Assembly (NCBI RefSeq): GCF_002999335.1
Contig: NW_020312221.1
Span: 1 to 37,750, forward strand
Source: Cyclospora cayetanensis
Taxonomy: Eukaryota; Apicomplexa; Conoidasida; Eucoccidiorida; Eimeriidae
Length of the DNA stretch: 37,750 nt
Direction of reading: 5' to 3'
Below are positions 1 to 10,426 of the stretch, in pieces. Positions within the stretch are counted from its first letter, which is position 1. The number at the start of each line of letters is the position of its first letter. The position numbers and the translations under genes are program-made. The notes under the pieces were generated by a model. The model had not been told where the DNA came from. It ran no database searches and saw only the letters and a program-made list of their open reading frames with translations.

Positions 1-43
1 GTCTTTGTTTTGTTCTGTCTCTTGTGCTCTGTCTTCGTGCCTC

Positions 44-115
44 TTTTTTTTTTTTTTTCTCTTTCTCTTTCTCTCTCTCTTTCACTTTCTCTCTCTCTCT
101 CCCTCTCTCTCTCTT

Positions 116-209
<94 letters not shown>

Positions 210-213
210 TCTG
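44..213. repeat. (CT)n microsatellite
   Basis: A run of T followed by an almost uninterrupted CT dinucleotide tract. It lies directly upstream of the first recognisable subtilase exon and is best read as intron or 5' flank. The long serine/leucine frames across it are artefacts. Confidence 0.97.
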
Positions 214-271
214 TAAGCCTCTGATTTCACTTGTCGGGGTTGTGTCGTGCCTATATATATATGTGCCTCAG

Positions 272-3200
272 CTCGACATCCTAAGTTTACCAGCAGCCGC
301 ATCCGACACAGTACAGACACCAGAGCAGCGCCTTGGCCACGACTCCACCGAACGTAAGAGAAAGACGCAACTTCTCTTAAGGCTTCAATGGTGGTACCTG
401 CCTCCCAATTGCAATTTGTGCCTTACAGGGGTCTGCGCATGCACTGGCACACTTCGTAGCTTCTGCAAATCACCACCTCCTCGCCTTATTATACCCTCTC
501 CTCTCTTTTCATGCCGCATCTGGAGCTCGCTTCGCTTGCTTCCCCCGATCCTCGCGTCTCCGTCTCTGGCTAGCTGTCTGCGCAAGCGTCAAGTGGCTGC
601 AGTCTGCGCGGTTCTCCCGCTGGCTGTCGCTCTCGAAGCGGCTTGCTGCTCGCGTGGAGGGTGCACGGCAGATCAAATACAGCAGAGATCAAATAAAGCA
701 GATCAAATAAAGCAGAGATCAAATAAAGCAGAGATCAAATAAAGCAGAGATCAAATTAAGCAGAGATCAAGTAAAGCAGATCAAATAGACTTGCTGGAGC
801 TCGAATATACTTGGAATGCTGCTTTTTTTCGCTGTCACTGCGTATCGCGATGCGTGTGTCTGTTGCGAGATGGCTCTGCCTCTCGGGCAAAACACACACA
901 GGGGGATTTGCGCCGCTGCTTTTTTAGTCCTGCTTCGTTGAACTCTATGTGAACTCTTTTCCGAAATCCGATCTCTGCTTCTCTCGTGTCTTCGGCAGCG
1001 CCTCTTCTCGTCCTGCCCACACGCATGCACGCACATCCGTCGATGCTGCATGCATCAAATGCAGCTTCCTGCCATGCAGAAAAATTCTTCGGCTGCACAC
1101 TTGTCACCTTTTCTCTGCGCAGAAACGAACACCTCTGATCTGCCTCATAGCGAAAGCACGCGCTCCTCCGAGCAGCAGTGGGGAGTTTCTGCCGTTCACT
1201 GCCCTCAAGTGTTCGCCCAGGGGGAGGAAGGGCATAAGGATGTCTTGGTAAGCTCTAAAATCTACACTGGCAGCTGTGTGTCTTTGTGGCTGGCTCTATA
1301 TCTCTATGTGTATATTTGTGTGTGCATATTTGTGTATGTATTTGTGTATGTTTGTGTGTGCATATTTGTGTGTATTTGTGTATGTTTGTGGGTGCATAAT
1401 TGTGTATGTGTTTGTGTATGTTCATGTGTGCATAATTGTGTATGTATTTGTGTATGTTTATGCGTGCATAATTGTGTATCTGTTTGTGTATGGTTATGTG
1501 TGCATATTTGTGTATGTATTTGTGTATGTTTGTGTGTGCATATTTTTGTGTATTTGTGTATGTTTGTGGGTGCATAATTGTGTATGTATTTGTGTATGTT
1601 TGTGGGTGCATAATTGTGTATGTGTTTGTGTATGTTTGTGGGTGCATATTTGTGTGTATTTGTGTATGTTTGTGTGTGCATATTTGTGTATGTTTGTGTG
1701 TGCATATTTGTGTATGTATTTGTTTATGTTTGTGTGTAAGTCTCTATGTGTGTACATTTGTGTATGTATGTGTGTAAGTCTCTATGTGTGTACATTTGTG
1801 TATGTATGTGTGTAAGTCTCTGTGTGTGTACATTTGTGTATGTATGTGTGTGTATTTTTCGATGTGTGTATATTTATCTCGCTGTCTGTCTCTCTCTCTC
1901 TCTTTATCTGTGACTGCCTCGCGCTTTGTAGGCCACCTTCTTGATGAGCGTTCTCCGTGTCTGCCATAGGGAGTGTGCAAAAGCCATATCTTTCCTTATT
2001 CTCCTGAGACTACTGCATCCGTTTCTTGTTCGCTGTAGGTTGCGGTAGTGGACACTGGCATTGCGCCTCACAAAGATCTGAGGGGCACTGTCATCTACGA
2101 GGATTCTGTTGCCGAGGCTGGTGCTTCATCTGCTGCCGCAATGGAGGCTGCTGCTTCTGGTGATGGGGGGGTCAGAGCGCGTGAATGTTGGTAATAGTGT
2201 GTGTATTTCTGTCTGTGTATTTGTGTATTTGTGTCTGTGTATTTGTCTGTGTGTGTCTACGTCTGTGTGTATATACATGCGTGCTGCTGCTGCTGCTCTT
2301 GTGATGCTTCGCATATGGTGCTGTTGACGCAGAAGCCGCGAAAGCCAGTGCAGCTTCCCTCTTTTCCCACGGCACACACACTGCAGGTAAAGTTGCTGCC
2401 GTCTGAGGTTCATCTACCACGCCTCGTTGCCGCTGCCTGTCGAAAAAGCCTGCAGGTGTGCATGCCGCTTCTTCTTCGTTGGCGATGGTACCTTGGCGAG
2501 CATGCGACACGCTTTTGGATTTTCTTAGGAATTATAGCGGCCAAACCCGCGGGGCGGCAAGGCATCTATGGCTGTGCGCCTCTGACGCGGCTCCTTGATT
2601 GCCGTCTCTATAATTCTTCTGGATATGTAAGTCCAGCGAAAGCTGTCTCTTAAGCGCCAGCCTGCGGCAGAGGCAGGCCTGCTCGCGAACGTGTTGTGAG
2701 TTTGAGCTGCGGGTGCAACGGAGTCTGTTTGGAGCGAGCAGTCTGGCAGGCAGTGTCTCTGCGCCTCTTTGTGTGCAAGCTCATGCGTCTGTGTGTGGCT
2801 TGGTTTGCTGCTGCTGCGGAATGCTGCTGCTGCTGCTGCCTGCCTGCGTTGGGGTTGCCTTAGGGGTCTACTGCAGCCGCCGTTCGAGCACTTGACATGG
2901 CTATCGCTCGAAAGGCGCACATTGTAAACAACAGCTGGGGAAGTTCGTTTGCCAGTCAGGCTATTCAAAGAGCACTTCAATTCGCAGCCAAGGCTCGCAA
3001 AGGCCATGGCATGCTTATTGTAAATGGTGCTGGCAATCAAGGACTGGATCTGCAAGAGCAAAATCAGTTTCCAGCGTCCTTCAACATTCCCAACACAGCC
3101 AAGTACTGCTGCTCCCCTTCCTGCTAATACTGCTGCCGTTAAGCTGATGCTCGTGCTGCTGCTGTTGCTGATACTGCTGCCGTTAAGCTGATGCGCGTGC

Positions 3201-5630
3201 TGTTGCTGGTGCTGATACTGCTGCCGTTAAACTAATGCGCGTGCTGCTGCTGTTGCTGATACTGCTGCCGTTAAACTGATGCTCGTGCTGCTGCTGGTGC
3301 TGATACTGCTGCCGTTGAACTGATGCTCGTGCTGCTGCTGGTGCTGATACTGCTGCCGTTAAGCTGATGCGCGTGCTGCTGCTACGGCTCTTGTTACGGC
3401 TGCGGCTGTCAAACTGCTGTTACGGCTCTTGTTACGGCCGCTGCTGAAGGCACTGCTTATGCCAACCAAAGTATCACTATTTCTGCTACTACTGCTGCGA
3501 CTACTATCCCTACTACAACCCCACCTGCTAATACTATCCCTACTACAACCCCACCTGCTAATACTATCCCTACTACTACCCCACCTGCTAATTCTACCAC
3601 TAGTACTACCCCACCTGCGACTACTATCCCTACTACAACCCCACCTGCTAATTCTACCACTAGTACTACCCCACCTGCTACTACTATCCTTACTACTACC
3701 CCACCTGCTGCTACTACCACTAGTACTACTACTGCTTCTGCCAGGGAGCCGTGTCGTGTTTTTTATGTCCCCTCCCTCCCAGCAGGACCGCTGCGGCGGT
3801 GATTGAATACATATATTCAACTCTTTGCTGTCAACTTTGAGGGGTTGTTGCGTGCAGCGTCGCTGCCATGGCCACAGCCAATGCGCTCTCCTCGTACACC
3901 AATCACGGGAGGCAAGCGATTCATCTTGGTGCACCTGGAAATCGCATCCTCTCCACTGCTCCCGGTGACGGCTATGAATATGAGTCCGGCACTTCGGCTG
4001 CTGCGGCTTTTGTAGCTGGTAAGCCTGCTCCTCCTCGCTAGCTCGCTTTCCTACCTGCTGTGCGCTATACGCCTTTCTCACTCCCTACGTGCGGCACGCC
4101 ATGCGAAAGTGCTCATCTCCTCGAATAGCCTTCTGCGCACGTCTCCACATGCCAAAAAGCAAACACGCTGCTAGCGCTGCCTAAACGCGGCCCTCCCATC
4201 TCGCTGCAGCCACCAATAGGGCGAAACCCCCTACACACAGACGCACGCAGAAATGTATATGTATATATAGCTACATATATAGATATATAAATACATATAT
4301 ATACACATTTACATACACCCAAACACACACAAATACACACACACACACATATACACACATGCACATACACACACCCAGACACACACACATATACACAGAC
4401 AGACATACATAAATACACAGACACACACACAGATACACACATAGACATACACAGATACACACACGCATGCGCAGATACACAGACAGACATACAGAGATAC
4501 ACACAGATACACACACCTAGCCGTCCTGCCCGACAAAGCGGCAGCAGCTTTTCCTGCTGGCCAGCTGGGGTTTCTTTGTTTTGAGGGTCCTCCCATGTGC
4601 TGCACTGTATCTGATGAAGCCTGGCTGGGCAGGCCGCCTTGTAGGGGCGTGGTGCAGCCGCCTTGTCAGCTAGCTGCGCAGCTATACCCAGCGCAGGAAG
4701 CTCCTGTGGCAAGGCCGAATCTCGAAAGGTGTTAGAGCCCTCATCCTAAAGCCCTCCAGGCAGCCTTCCACGGCGCAAAAGTAAGTCGCTTTGCGACATG
4801 CGTTCAGGCGTTGCCGCGCTAGTATATGGAGTGTTCGCCTCTGCAAAATCTGAAACGTCAGCAGCAGAAGTTTTAGAGATACTGCGCGTTTCCTCAACTC
4901 CCGTCCAGAGCCTCAGCACCGCGACGCTCTGGGGAGCGATAGTTAACGCAGAAGCTGCTGTTTCGGTGCGTTTCCATCTATCTAGCCAGTCTCATGGCCA
5001 GCGCACTGGAGGGGCGCGCCGCTAGTAGCCACCAGCTGTTGAACCCCTTCGGCGAGCCAAGATGCCCCTCAGGTAGCTGGGAAGCTAGCTGCGGGTTTTA
5101 ATAAGCAATTGGATGGCTAGATAGTAGATGGCGCAACAGGATTCGGCAAACTGTGCAGCTCCGAGAGCTGCAGGAAGCACGTGTTGCTGCCACTGAGCAC
5201 GCGTCTGGCGCCTTTCCTTTGTCCTCCAGCAGAAGCCCCTATTATTTGCATCCAGCTTCGTGCATAGGACCGCCGACTTCGTGTGCTGCAGGTGGCACGA
5301 CTAGGAGGCATGTGGTTGCAGATTAAGTGCACAGACCATAGCTTCCAGTTACAGCCTGGGGAGTCCAAGGTCGCTCGCATTTACATGCGCCCCTTCTTAC
5401 CGGGCGAATATAGGTAGGTAAATGACACAGTCCTACAGATTACCGGTATTCGGGGTATCTGTGCATGCGTGCATATGGTGCTACTGTCTTATAGGCCGAA
5501 TCCATCATGATAATGAGCAGGCCGGCATCTAGAATATCCATATTGCATCTCTATTGTTCTGCATTTGGTGTTTATGTGTATATATGCATATGTGTATGTA
5601 CGTAGTTCTATGTGTGCATGTATGTGTGCA

Positions 5631-5674
<44 letters not shown>

Positions 5675-6619
5675 GTACATAATTATGTGGATGGGCGAGT
5701 GCCTGTGTGTTTGGGCGATCCACGGGTCTGGATCATTTGTGCATTTTTATTTGCATTTAAATACTTTCACCAAGGCACTCATTTGTTGGATAGACAAACT
5801 GCTAGCTAATACAGTTGAATTAGCTGGGTTTACAGATGCCCCCGTCCTTGGCAGCATGATGGAATACATAGCGCCTTGTGTATCTGCATGCGTATCTCGC
5901 GTCCCCTGCAGGGGCCAGGTGAATGTGAAAGTGAATTCGGCAGATGAACAAGTGCTCGAAGAAGGTGGCTTCGAGATAGGTCTGAGCTCCAGTCAATACA
6001 TCTCATTAGAAAAGAAGCAGCAGAACATGGAAGCTGCTATGCAGGCGGAGATAGCGTTTGACGACATTCTTTACAACCAAGAGACCACAACGTCAGATAT
6101 TTGCGACATCCAGAAACTTTTCCTGCAGACTTCCAGCTCTGCTACCCAAGGTCAAGGTGAGGCAGACGGGAGTATGCCCTCACTGCTCTGCATGCCCGTT
6201 TGTACGAACTTTGGTACAAAGCAAAAGAGCAGCTCAATTGAGGTACACAGTACCGTGGCTCCTTTTACACAACCTACTTGTGTGTATACTTCTTCATGAG
6301 AAGCCACTTTCCTGCCCCTCCCGCCCTCCCCCCATTGCCTTGCATGCTTGTGTCTAACTGGAACCCTGTGGATATGCCGGAGTTGATGTGGAGAGGAGCA
6401 CCCTCGGCGCTATGGCAAATCTCCCCTCGAACGTGCAACAAGGGGCCCGTAATGCAGTCGTTCTTCGTTACTTACAAGCGGCCCTTATGGGTGTGCTGTC
6501 TTTCCACAGAAGACGCACACAACGAAGGCAACAGCAGCATCTTCTTCATTGCAACTGCAGGCTGCCTTGTTGTGATGATGGCTGCAATCGCCATATTCAT
6601 GTTCAAAGACAGATTGTAA
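272..6619 (+). CDS. Subtilisin-like serine protease (S8), type I membrane-anchored; 5' partial
   Basis: Endopeptidase of the secretory or surface system. Phase-consistent exons: 272-353, 1123-1247, 2039-2159 (or 2180), 2333-2386, 2529-2626, 2864-3102, 3858-4018, 4808-4965, 5292-5413, 5912-6156, 6510-6619, giving about 504 residues. The Asp motif VAVVDTGI opens exon 3. The His motif SHGTHTAG spans the junction 2386/2529. The oxyanion Asn lies in NGAGNQG in exon 6. The Ser motif is GTSAAAAFVAG at the end of exon 7. QQWGV just before the Asp motif is the usual lead-in to the catalytic domain. The domain closes with WGAIVNAEAAV, followed by a beta-rich region, a short linker and a C-terminal hydrophobic helix (about 6546-6600) with tail FKDRL. 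Signal peptide and prodomain are not visible, so the true start is upstream or unresolved. Introns carry long microsatellites. The Ser motif lacks the common Met and Pro. A SUB2-like role is inferred from the anchor; orthology is not shown. Confidence 0.92.
667..787. repeat. Short tandem repeat, 14-17 bp AGCAGATCAAATAA-type unit
   Basis: About seven imperfect copies of a unit of the form GCAGAGATCAAATAAA; some copies lack the extra GA. It lies in the intron between subtilase exons 272-353 and 1123-1247. Confidence 0.9.
1300..1905. repeat. GT-rich minisatellite (TGTGTATGTTTGTG-type)
   Basis: About 600 bases built from TGTGTATG, TTTGTG and GTGCATA words with a loose 30-40 bp higher-order period, ending in TC repeats. 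It fills most of the subtilase intron 1248-2038. Both strands stay open for long stretches because the repeat lacks stops, giving false frames. Confidence 0.95.
3123..3392. repeat. 44-bp minisatellite, six copies
   Basis: The word TACTGCTGCCGTTAA recurs at about 3128, 3172, 3216, 3260, 3304 and 3348, a constant spacing of 44 bases. It lies in the subtilase intron 3103-3857. The unit is not a multiple of three, consistent with non-coding DNA. Confidence 0.93.
3500..3735. repeat. 30-bp minisatellite, about eight copies
   Basis: The word CCCCACCTGC recurs every 30 bases from about 3519. It lies in the same subtilase intron as the 44-bp repeat. The unit is a multiple of three; one plus-strand frame reads as threonine/proline-rich (TTIPTTTPPAN) without stops. 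Confidence 0.93.
4253..4515. repeat. AT- and CA-rich microsatellite
   Basis: ATATAT words followed by ACACAC/ACATAC/ACAGAT words. It lies in the subtilase intron 4019-4807. Confidence 0.93.
5630..5674. repeat. (TA)n microsatellite
   Basis: About 18 TA units, in the subtilase intron 5414-5911. Confidence 0.95.
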
Positions 6620-7474
6620 GCAACACTCCAAAGAAGGCTAAATTACCTAGGCATTCGTTCAGGTGTACTGCAAGTTCTCTAGCCGCTTGCCCTGGCTCCT
6701 TTGTGGCAAAGTGTCAGTTGCTGTGCACGGTAGCGCCTCATTTTTCTAAAACTCCAACACCTTCCGCAGCCTCAACATGTGCCTCAGGGTAGGAACACGC
6801 GGGAACGTGGCCCTTGAGAAGACCTACGACGAAGCCCTCCAGGGGGAAGCGGCAGCAGTCGATGCTAAATTTGGCGATGAACCTCCCGCATGAAGAAACA
6901 CTAATAAGTTCACGGTCTTAGCTGGCAGTACGCCTTGAAATACAAGCAGCCTGTGCGCTTAGTTCTCGAGGAGTGGGCTTGTCTATATGAAATTCGCACC
7001 CCGGCCGGATGTGGATGCGGGCTGGGGTATGGTATGCGGATAGCGAACCCTACTTTCTTGACCCTAGATCTGTACCAAGGTCGAGGAAATCGCCAATTAT
7101 AGGCTGTAACAGAGGTCTCAAATAAGAAAAGAGATCTTTTTATCATCAGGGGTTGCACCAAAGCTCGTGAAGCCCCACACCCTCATGTGCGTTCCTTCAG
7201 TGTCTTAAGGGCGACCGAGCATGTCTTCATGGAGGCTAAGCGCATGACGCGCCTCTACCGAAGCACCTCAGTTGGAAAACATCGCTATATGGCGAATGTA
7301 CTCTGGTTAATGGCCAGCGACAAAACATGCCAACTAGCATTTTCACCCTGCACGGTCAACAGGAGGCACCCCTGTTCGCCTCGCAGCTAGGGGTACTTTT
7401 GCAATTCTCTTGTGTCAGTAAAATAAGCTACACACCCACGACTCCTAAGCCTACACTTAAGATCATCAACGGCT
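6620..7474. other. Convergent intergenic spacer
   Basis: Lies between the subtilase stop and the stop of the minus-strand helical-repeat gene. I found no frame with credible splice sites or family features. It should hold both 3' UTRs; no clear polyadenylation signal was identified. Confidence 0.6.
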
Positions 7475-9737
7475 TTAGCATTGACTAATTGGCACGGGTT
7501 TCTTCGGAGGGGGTGGCTTTTCCCAGTCCCTGCTCTGTTTTGGCCTCTTTTGCTTCTTGCAGTCCCCCCGCAAAGGAATGCCCATTCGCGAAAACACTGA
7601 AAACAATCATAAACAATAGGCACACACACATACACACACGCACACACACACATACTCACAAAAACTTCCTAAACCCTTGGAACCCTCTCCTCCTATCATC
7701 CTGATTTCGAGTTCAAGGGCCCCGCTTTGCTCTGCCGTGCATTGAGGGGGCCCTGCTTGCCAGGGAATTGATTGACGCCGGAAGATGCACGCGAATGCAG
7801 AAACAGACGACTTTAGAAAAAGTGGGGATACGCTTACCGCAAACGACGGTGCCCCAGTCGTCAGGCGAGAAATTTGCTTGCTTCTTGAGGGAAAGCTGTC
7901 CAACGTGCTGCATCAGTTCAGGTGATTCCAGCGACAGCCTGTCACAGGCCCTAAGTAACTGCGTCAGCTCCTTAGGGTTTAGGGTTGTGAGGGTTTCGCG
8001 GGTCTCCGCCTTCAGGCCCTCTGCTGGGGTGTCTGTACAGCGCAGCAGCTGTTGAATGATGCGCTGCGTGAAATCACGATCCTCGACCGTGATGTTGATG
8101 CCCCCATGAGCATCGCCTTCGAGCTGCATGCATTTGGCGTAGTTGCTCAGAATCCTGACCAGCTCCTTCGGAGTCAGGCTTTGAAGGCAGCCTCTAAGGG
8201 CGCCTCCCACCAGGCGAATAGAGTCCATAGGCAACACCCTTGAAAGCGCGGCTGCCCCTAAGACGTTGCACAAGCAATCAGCGGTCAAGGGCGTGCCGTG
8301 CGAATTGCGCAGCAGCTGCTGCAGCAGCTGCTGCAGCGCCAGGCGCATGCGCTGCTTGAAATCCATGTACCTGAGCCGCAAACGCACCCCATACCGGCCC
8401 GACGCCTTCACTGAGGGTCCAGAGCAGCGGCTACTTTCGCCGCGTTGAAGCCCCTTTGCGTTCGCGCTATGAATCTGAACGCACGATCCGACTCCAGACG
8501 CTGCCTCTAACCACGAAACCCCTCTTCATCCCCCCTTCTGATGTCGTCGGCACCGCAAGACGGACCGTTCGTCGAGTTGGAAATCCAAGAGAGGCCCCTC
8601 TGAGAGCGCTCTGCCTGGTGCAGGACCGCCATACAGATTTGTTTCTGCTTGCGTCTGCGCAGTCCTCCTAGCGCGCTGTTGCTCCTGTTGCTGCAACTCC
8701 CTGAACTCCCGGCTACCCCAAATCGCAAGTCGCAATGCGGCGGTCGATTGCACCTGGGGGGAGCTTGCAGCCCGCGGGAGGATGGATATGACCAGTTGTT
8801 TGCAGTCTTCGTAGTTACGAGCGGACTCTAGCTGCTGGATAAAGTGCGCCTCCGCTGCCCCTTCGGCTAGAGCTTCCGACGCAGCTGCCGCCGCCGTCGA
8901 AGCTGTTGCAGCGGCGGGCGCTTCGGCTGCAGGACTGTGTTGTCGTTGTTGCAGCTCCTGCTGCAGCAGCGTGAAGTAGGCCAGCTCGCGGAAAGGGTCA
9001 GAATCGCCAGCTCCCTGCTGCTGCTGCGACTGCGGCCAGACCCCTCTGCTATTGCCGTAGAATGTTGCCGGAGAGTTTTTGGGGGTAGCCGTTGCAGGGG
9101 AAGGTCTGCGGGGAGGAGGAGGCGGGGGAGGGCGCCGCAGCAGCATCAGTGCTGAGGCAGCCGTCGCAGCAGCAGCAGGCGGGAGGTGCGGAGCAGGAGG
9201 AGGAGGAGGGACTGCAGCAGCAGCGGCAGCTGCTCCTGGAGGGGGCGGCACAGACAACGAAGCAGGGGGGGGGGGCAGCAAGGGGGGAGGAGGCGGGGGA
9301 GGCGTTGCGCTAGAGGGGCTTCCCAGCGGCGGGGGTGGGGGGACGCTTCCTGCGCATGCGAGGGGAGGTGGTGGGGGTGTGTTCGAAGAGGTGCCTCCCC
9401 TTAAAAAAGGCGGGGGAGGGGGGACGGGGCATTTTCTCTGGTTTGCCCTTCGGCTGTTGACGGCTCGCCTTCGGCCTCTCTGCTGCTGCATGAGGCTGAC
9501 GGTACTGGATTCAACCTCCGCCTCGGCAGCAGCCCCTGTTGGTTCCGTCGCATTCGTTTCTGCACCGCTTGCTGCTGCGGCTGGTGTTGTTACTCCGCCT
9601 TCGACGGATTCAGCTGTGCGCTCTCCCGCATCGCGCGCATTCTCCGCCTCTGCTGGCTTCTCTTCCTGCCGGCGCTTGTTGCTCTCGTCCTGCGCCCCCG
9701 CGTCAGGGGGGCTTTCTGCATGCGCCTCCTCCGACAT
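7475..9737 (-). CDS. Proline-rich helical-repeat (octotricopeptide/RAP-family-like) protein, putative organellar RNA-binding
   Basis: Start ATG at 9737. The first exon runs to at least about 8640 and stays open to 8526. Residues about 105-220 are a chain of PPPPP and polyalanine blocks, followed by Gln/Ala-rich sequence and a first helical repeat around ESARNYEDCKQLV. A second exon (about 8410-7838) holds helical repeats recognisable by LTPKELVRILSNYAKC, LNPKELTQLLRAC and FSPDDWGTVVC. It splices in phase to 7596-7475, which ends KKPVPISQC. Repeats of this kind occur in apicomplexan heptatricopeptide/RAP proteins that bind mitochondrial rRNA fragments; no RAP domain is visible, so the role is inferred. 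The exon 1/2 junction is unresolved: exon 1 could leave at several GT sites (8526-8635) and exon 2 could begin at 8506 or 8410. A two-gene reading cannot be excluded. Confidence 0.6.
7618..7656. repeat. (CA)n microsatellite
   Basis: CACACACATACACACACG tract in the last intron (7837-7597) of the minus-strand helical-repeat gene. Confidence 0.9.
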
Positions 9738-10426
9738 TGCCCTAGTAGGGGCCTCGCGTCTGACTCGATCCGATCAAGACTTGATCCGGCATGCACATAT
9801 GTGCAGATATGGACACTCGATGTTTCACGGCGCGTGAGATGCAGTGGAGGTCCTCTAGTCGCGCGGCAGCAGCGCGGCAGCGGCGCGGCGGTAGCGCGGC
9901 AGGGGTCACCTTGCTTGCGGGGGAACCCACTTTGGCAGTGTGATCTGTTCGAAGTTGTTGATGATTTCATGAAGAAAGCGACAAAGCACGACTGTCAGGC
10001 TGCTCTAGGGGCCTCTTTGACGGCTCTCCGCTGTAGGGCTGGTGCGTTGCTGCATGCATCACCCAAGCACAAAAAGACCCAATGAAACGGCTGGAGTCCT
10101 TCTTGGTTCAAAGAAAAATATCTTTTGCAGGAAGCAGAAGGGCCATCGTCAGTCGGTCGCTGGTGTATCTGTTTTGCAGCTCGAGTCCATCCACACACAT
10201 ATGGGCAGCACCCGCCACTAGCTGCACGGGGGATATGCGTGCCTGCGTCTGTGCCACGCCTTTGGGGATTTTTCCTTCGCCTCTCGCTGACCCCCTTGAA
10301 CAAAAGGGACCAGCGCGCCTCCTCTTTCCTCCCCTCGCAAGCATTAAATGAATCAGCGGCCCTCCGCCGTGATTTCAAGGGACGTCAAACTGCGTCGGGA
10401 GGGAGGGTGGGTAGGTGGCACTTACC
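9738..10426. promoter_or_regulatory. Shared divergent promoter region with TGCATGC motif
   Basis: Separates the start codons of two divergent genes (9737 on minus, 10427 on plus). It contains TGCATGC at 10051-10057, a word known as a binding site for apicomplexan AP2 factors, and a GCGCGGCAGC-type short repeat at about 9858-9900. No coding exon is convincing here. The regulatory role is inferred. Confidence 0.5.

Noticed and set aside
1255..1980. Many long frames on both strands over the GT-rich minisatellite
   Set aside because: They are made only of repeat words without stops and sit inside the subtilase intron.
3359..4081. 240-codon minus-strand Ser/Arg/Trp/Gly repeat frame
   Set aside because: It is the antisense of the 30-bp and 44-bp repeats and crosses the coding exon 3858-4018.
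4682..4790. Plus-strand frame reading KLLWQGRISKGVRALIL, resembling the helix after the subtilase Ser motif
   Set aside because: Its phase cannot join the donor at 4018. The exon at 4808 joins in phase, gives FVAGVAALVYG and leads to the correct domain end.
5612..5723. Tyr/Ile repeat frames over the TA tract
   Set aside because: They are microsatellite artefacts in an intron.
9079..9837. 252-codon Gly/Ala-rich plus-strand frame
   Set aside because: It is the antisense of the polyproline exon of the minus-strand gene.
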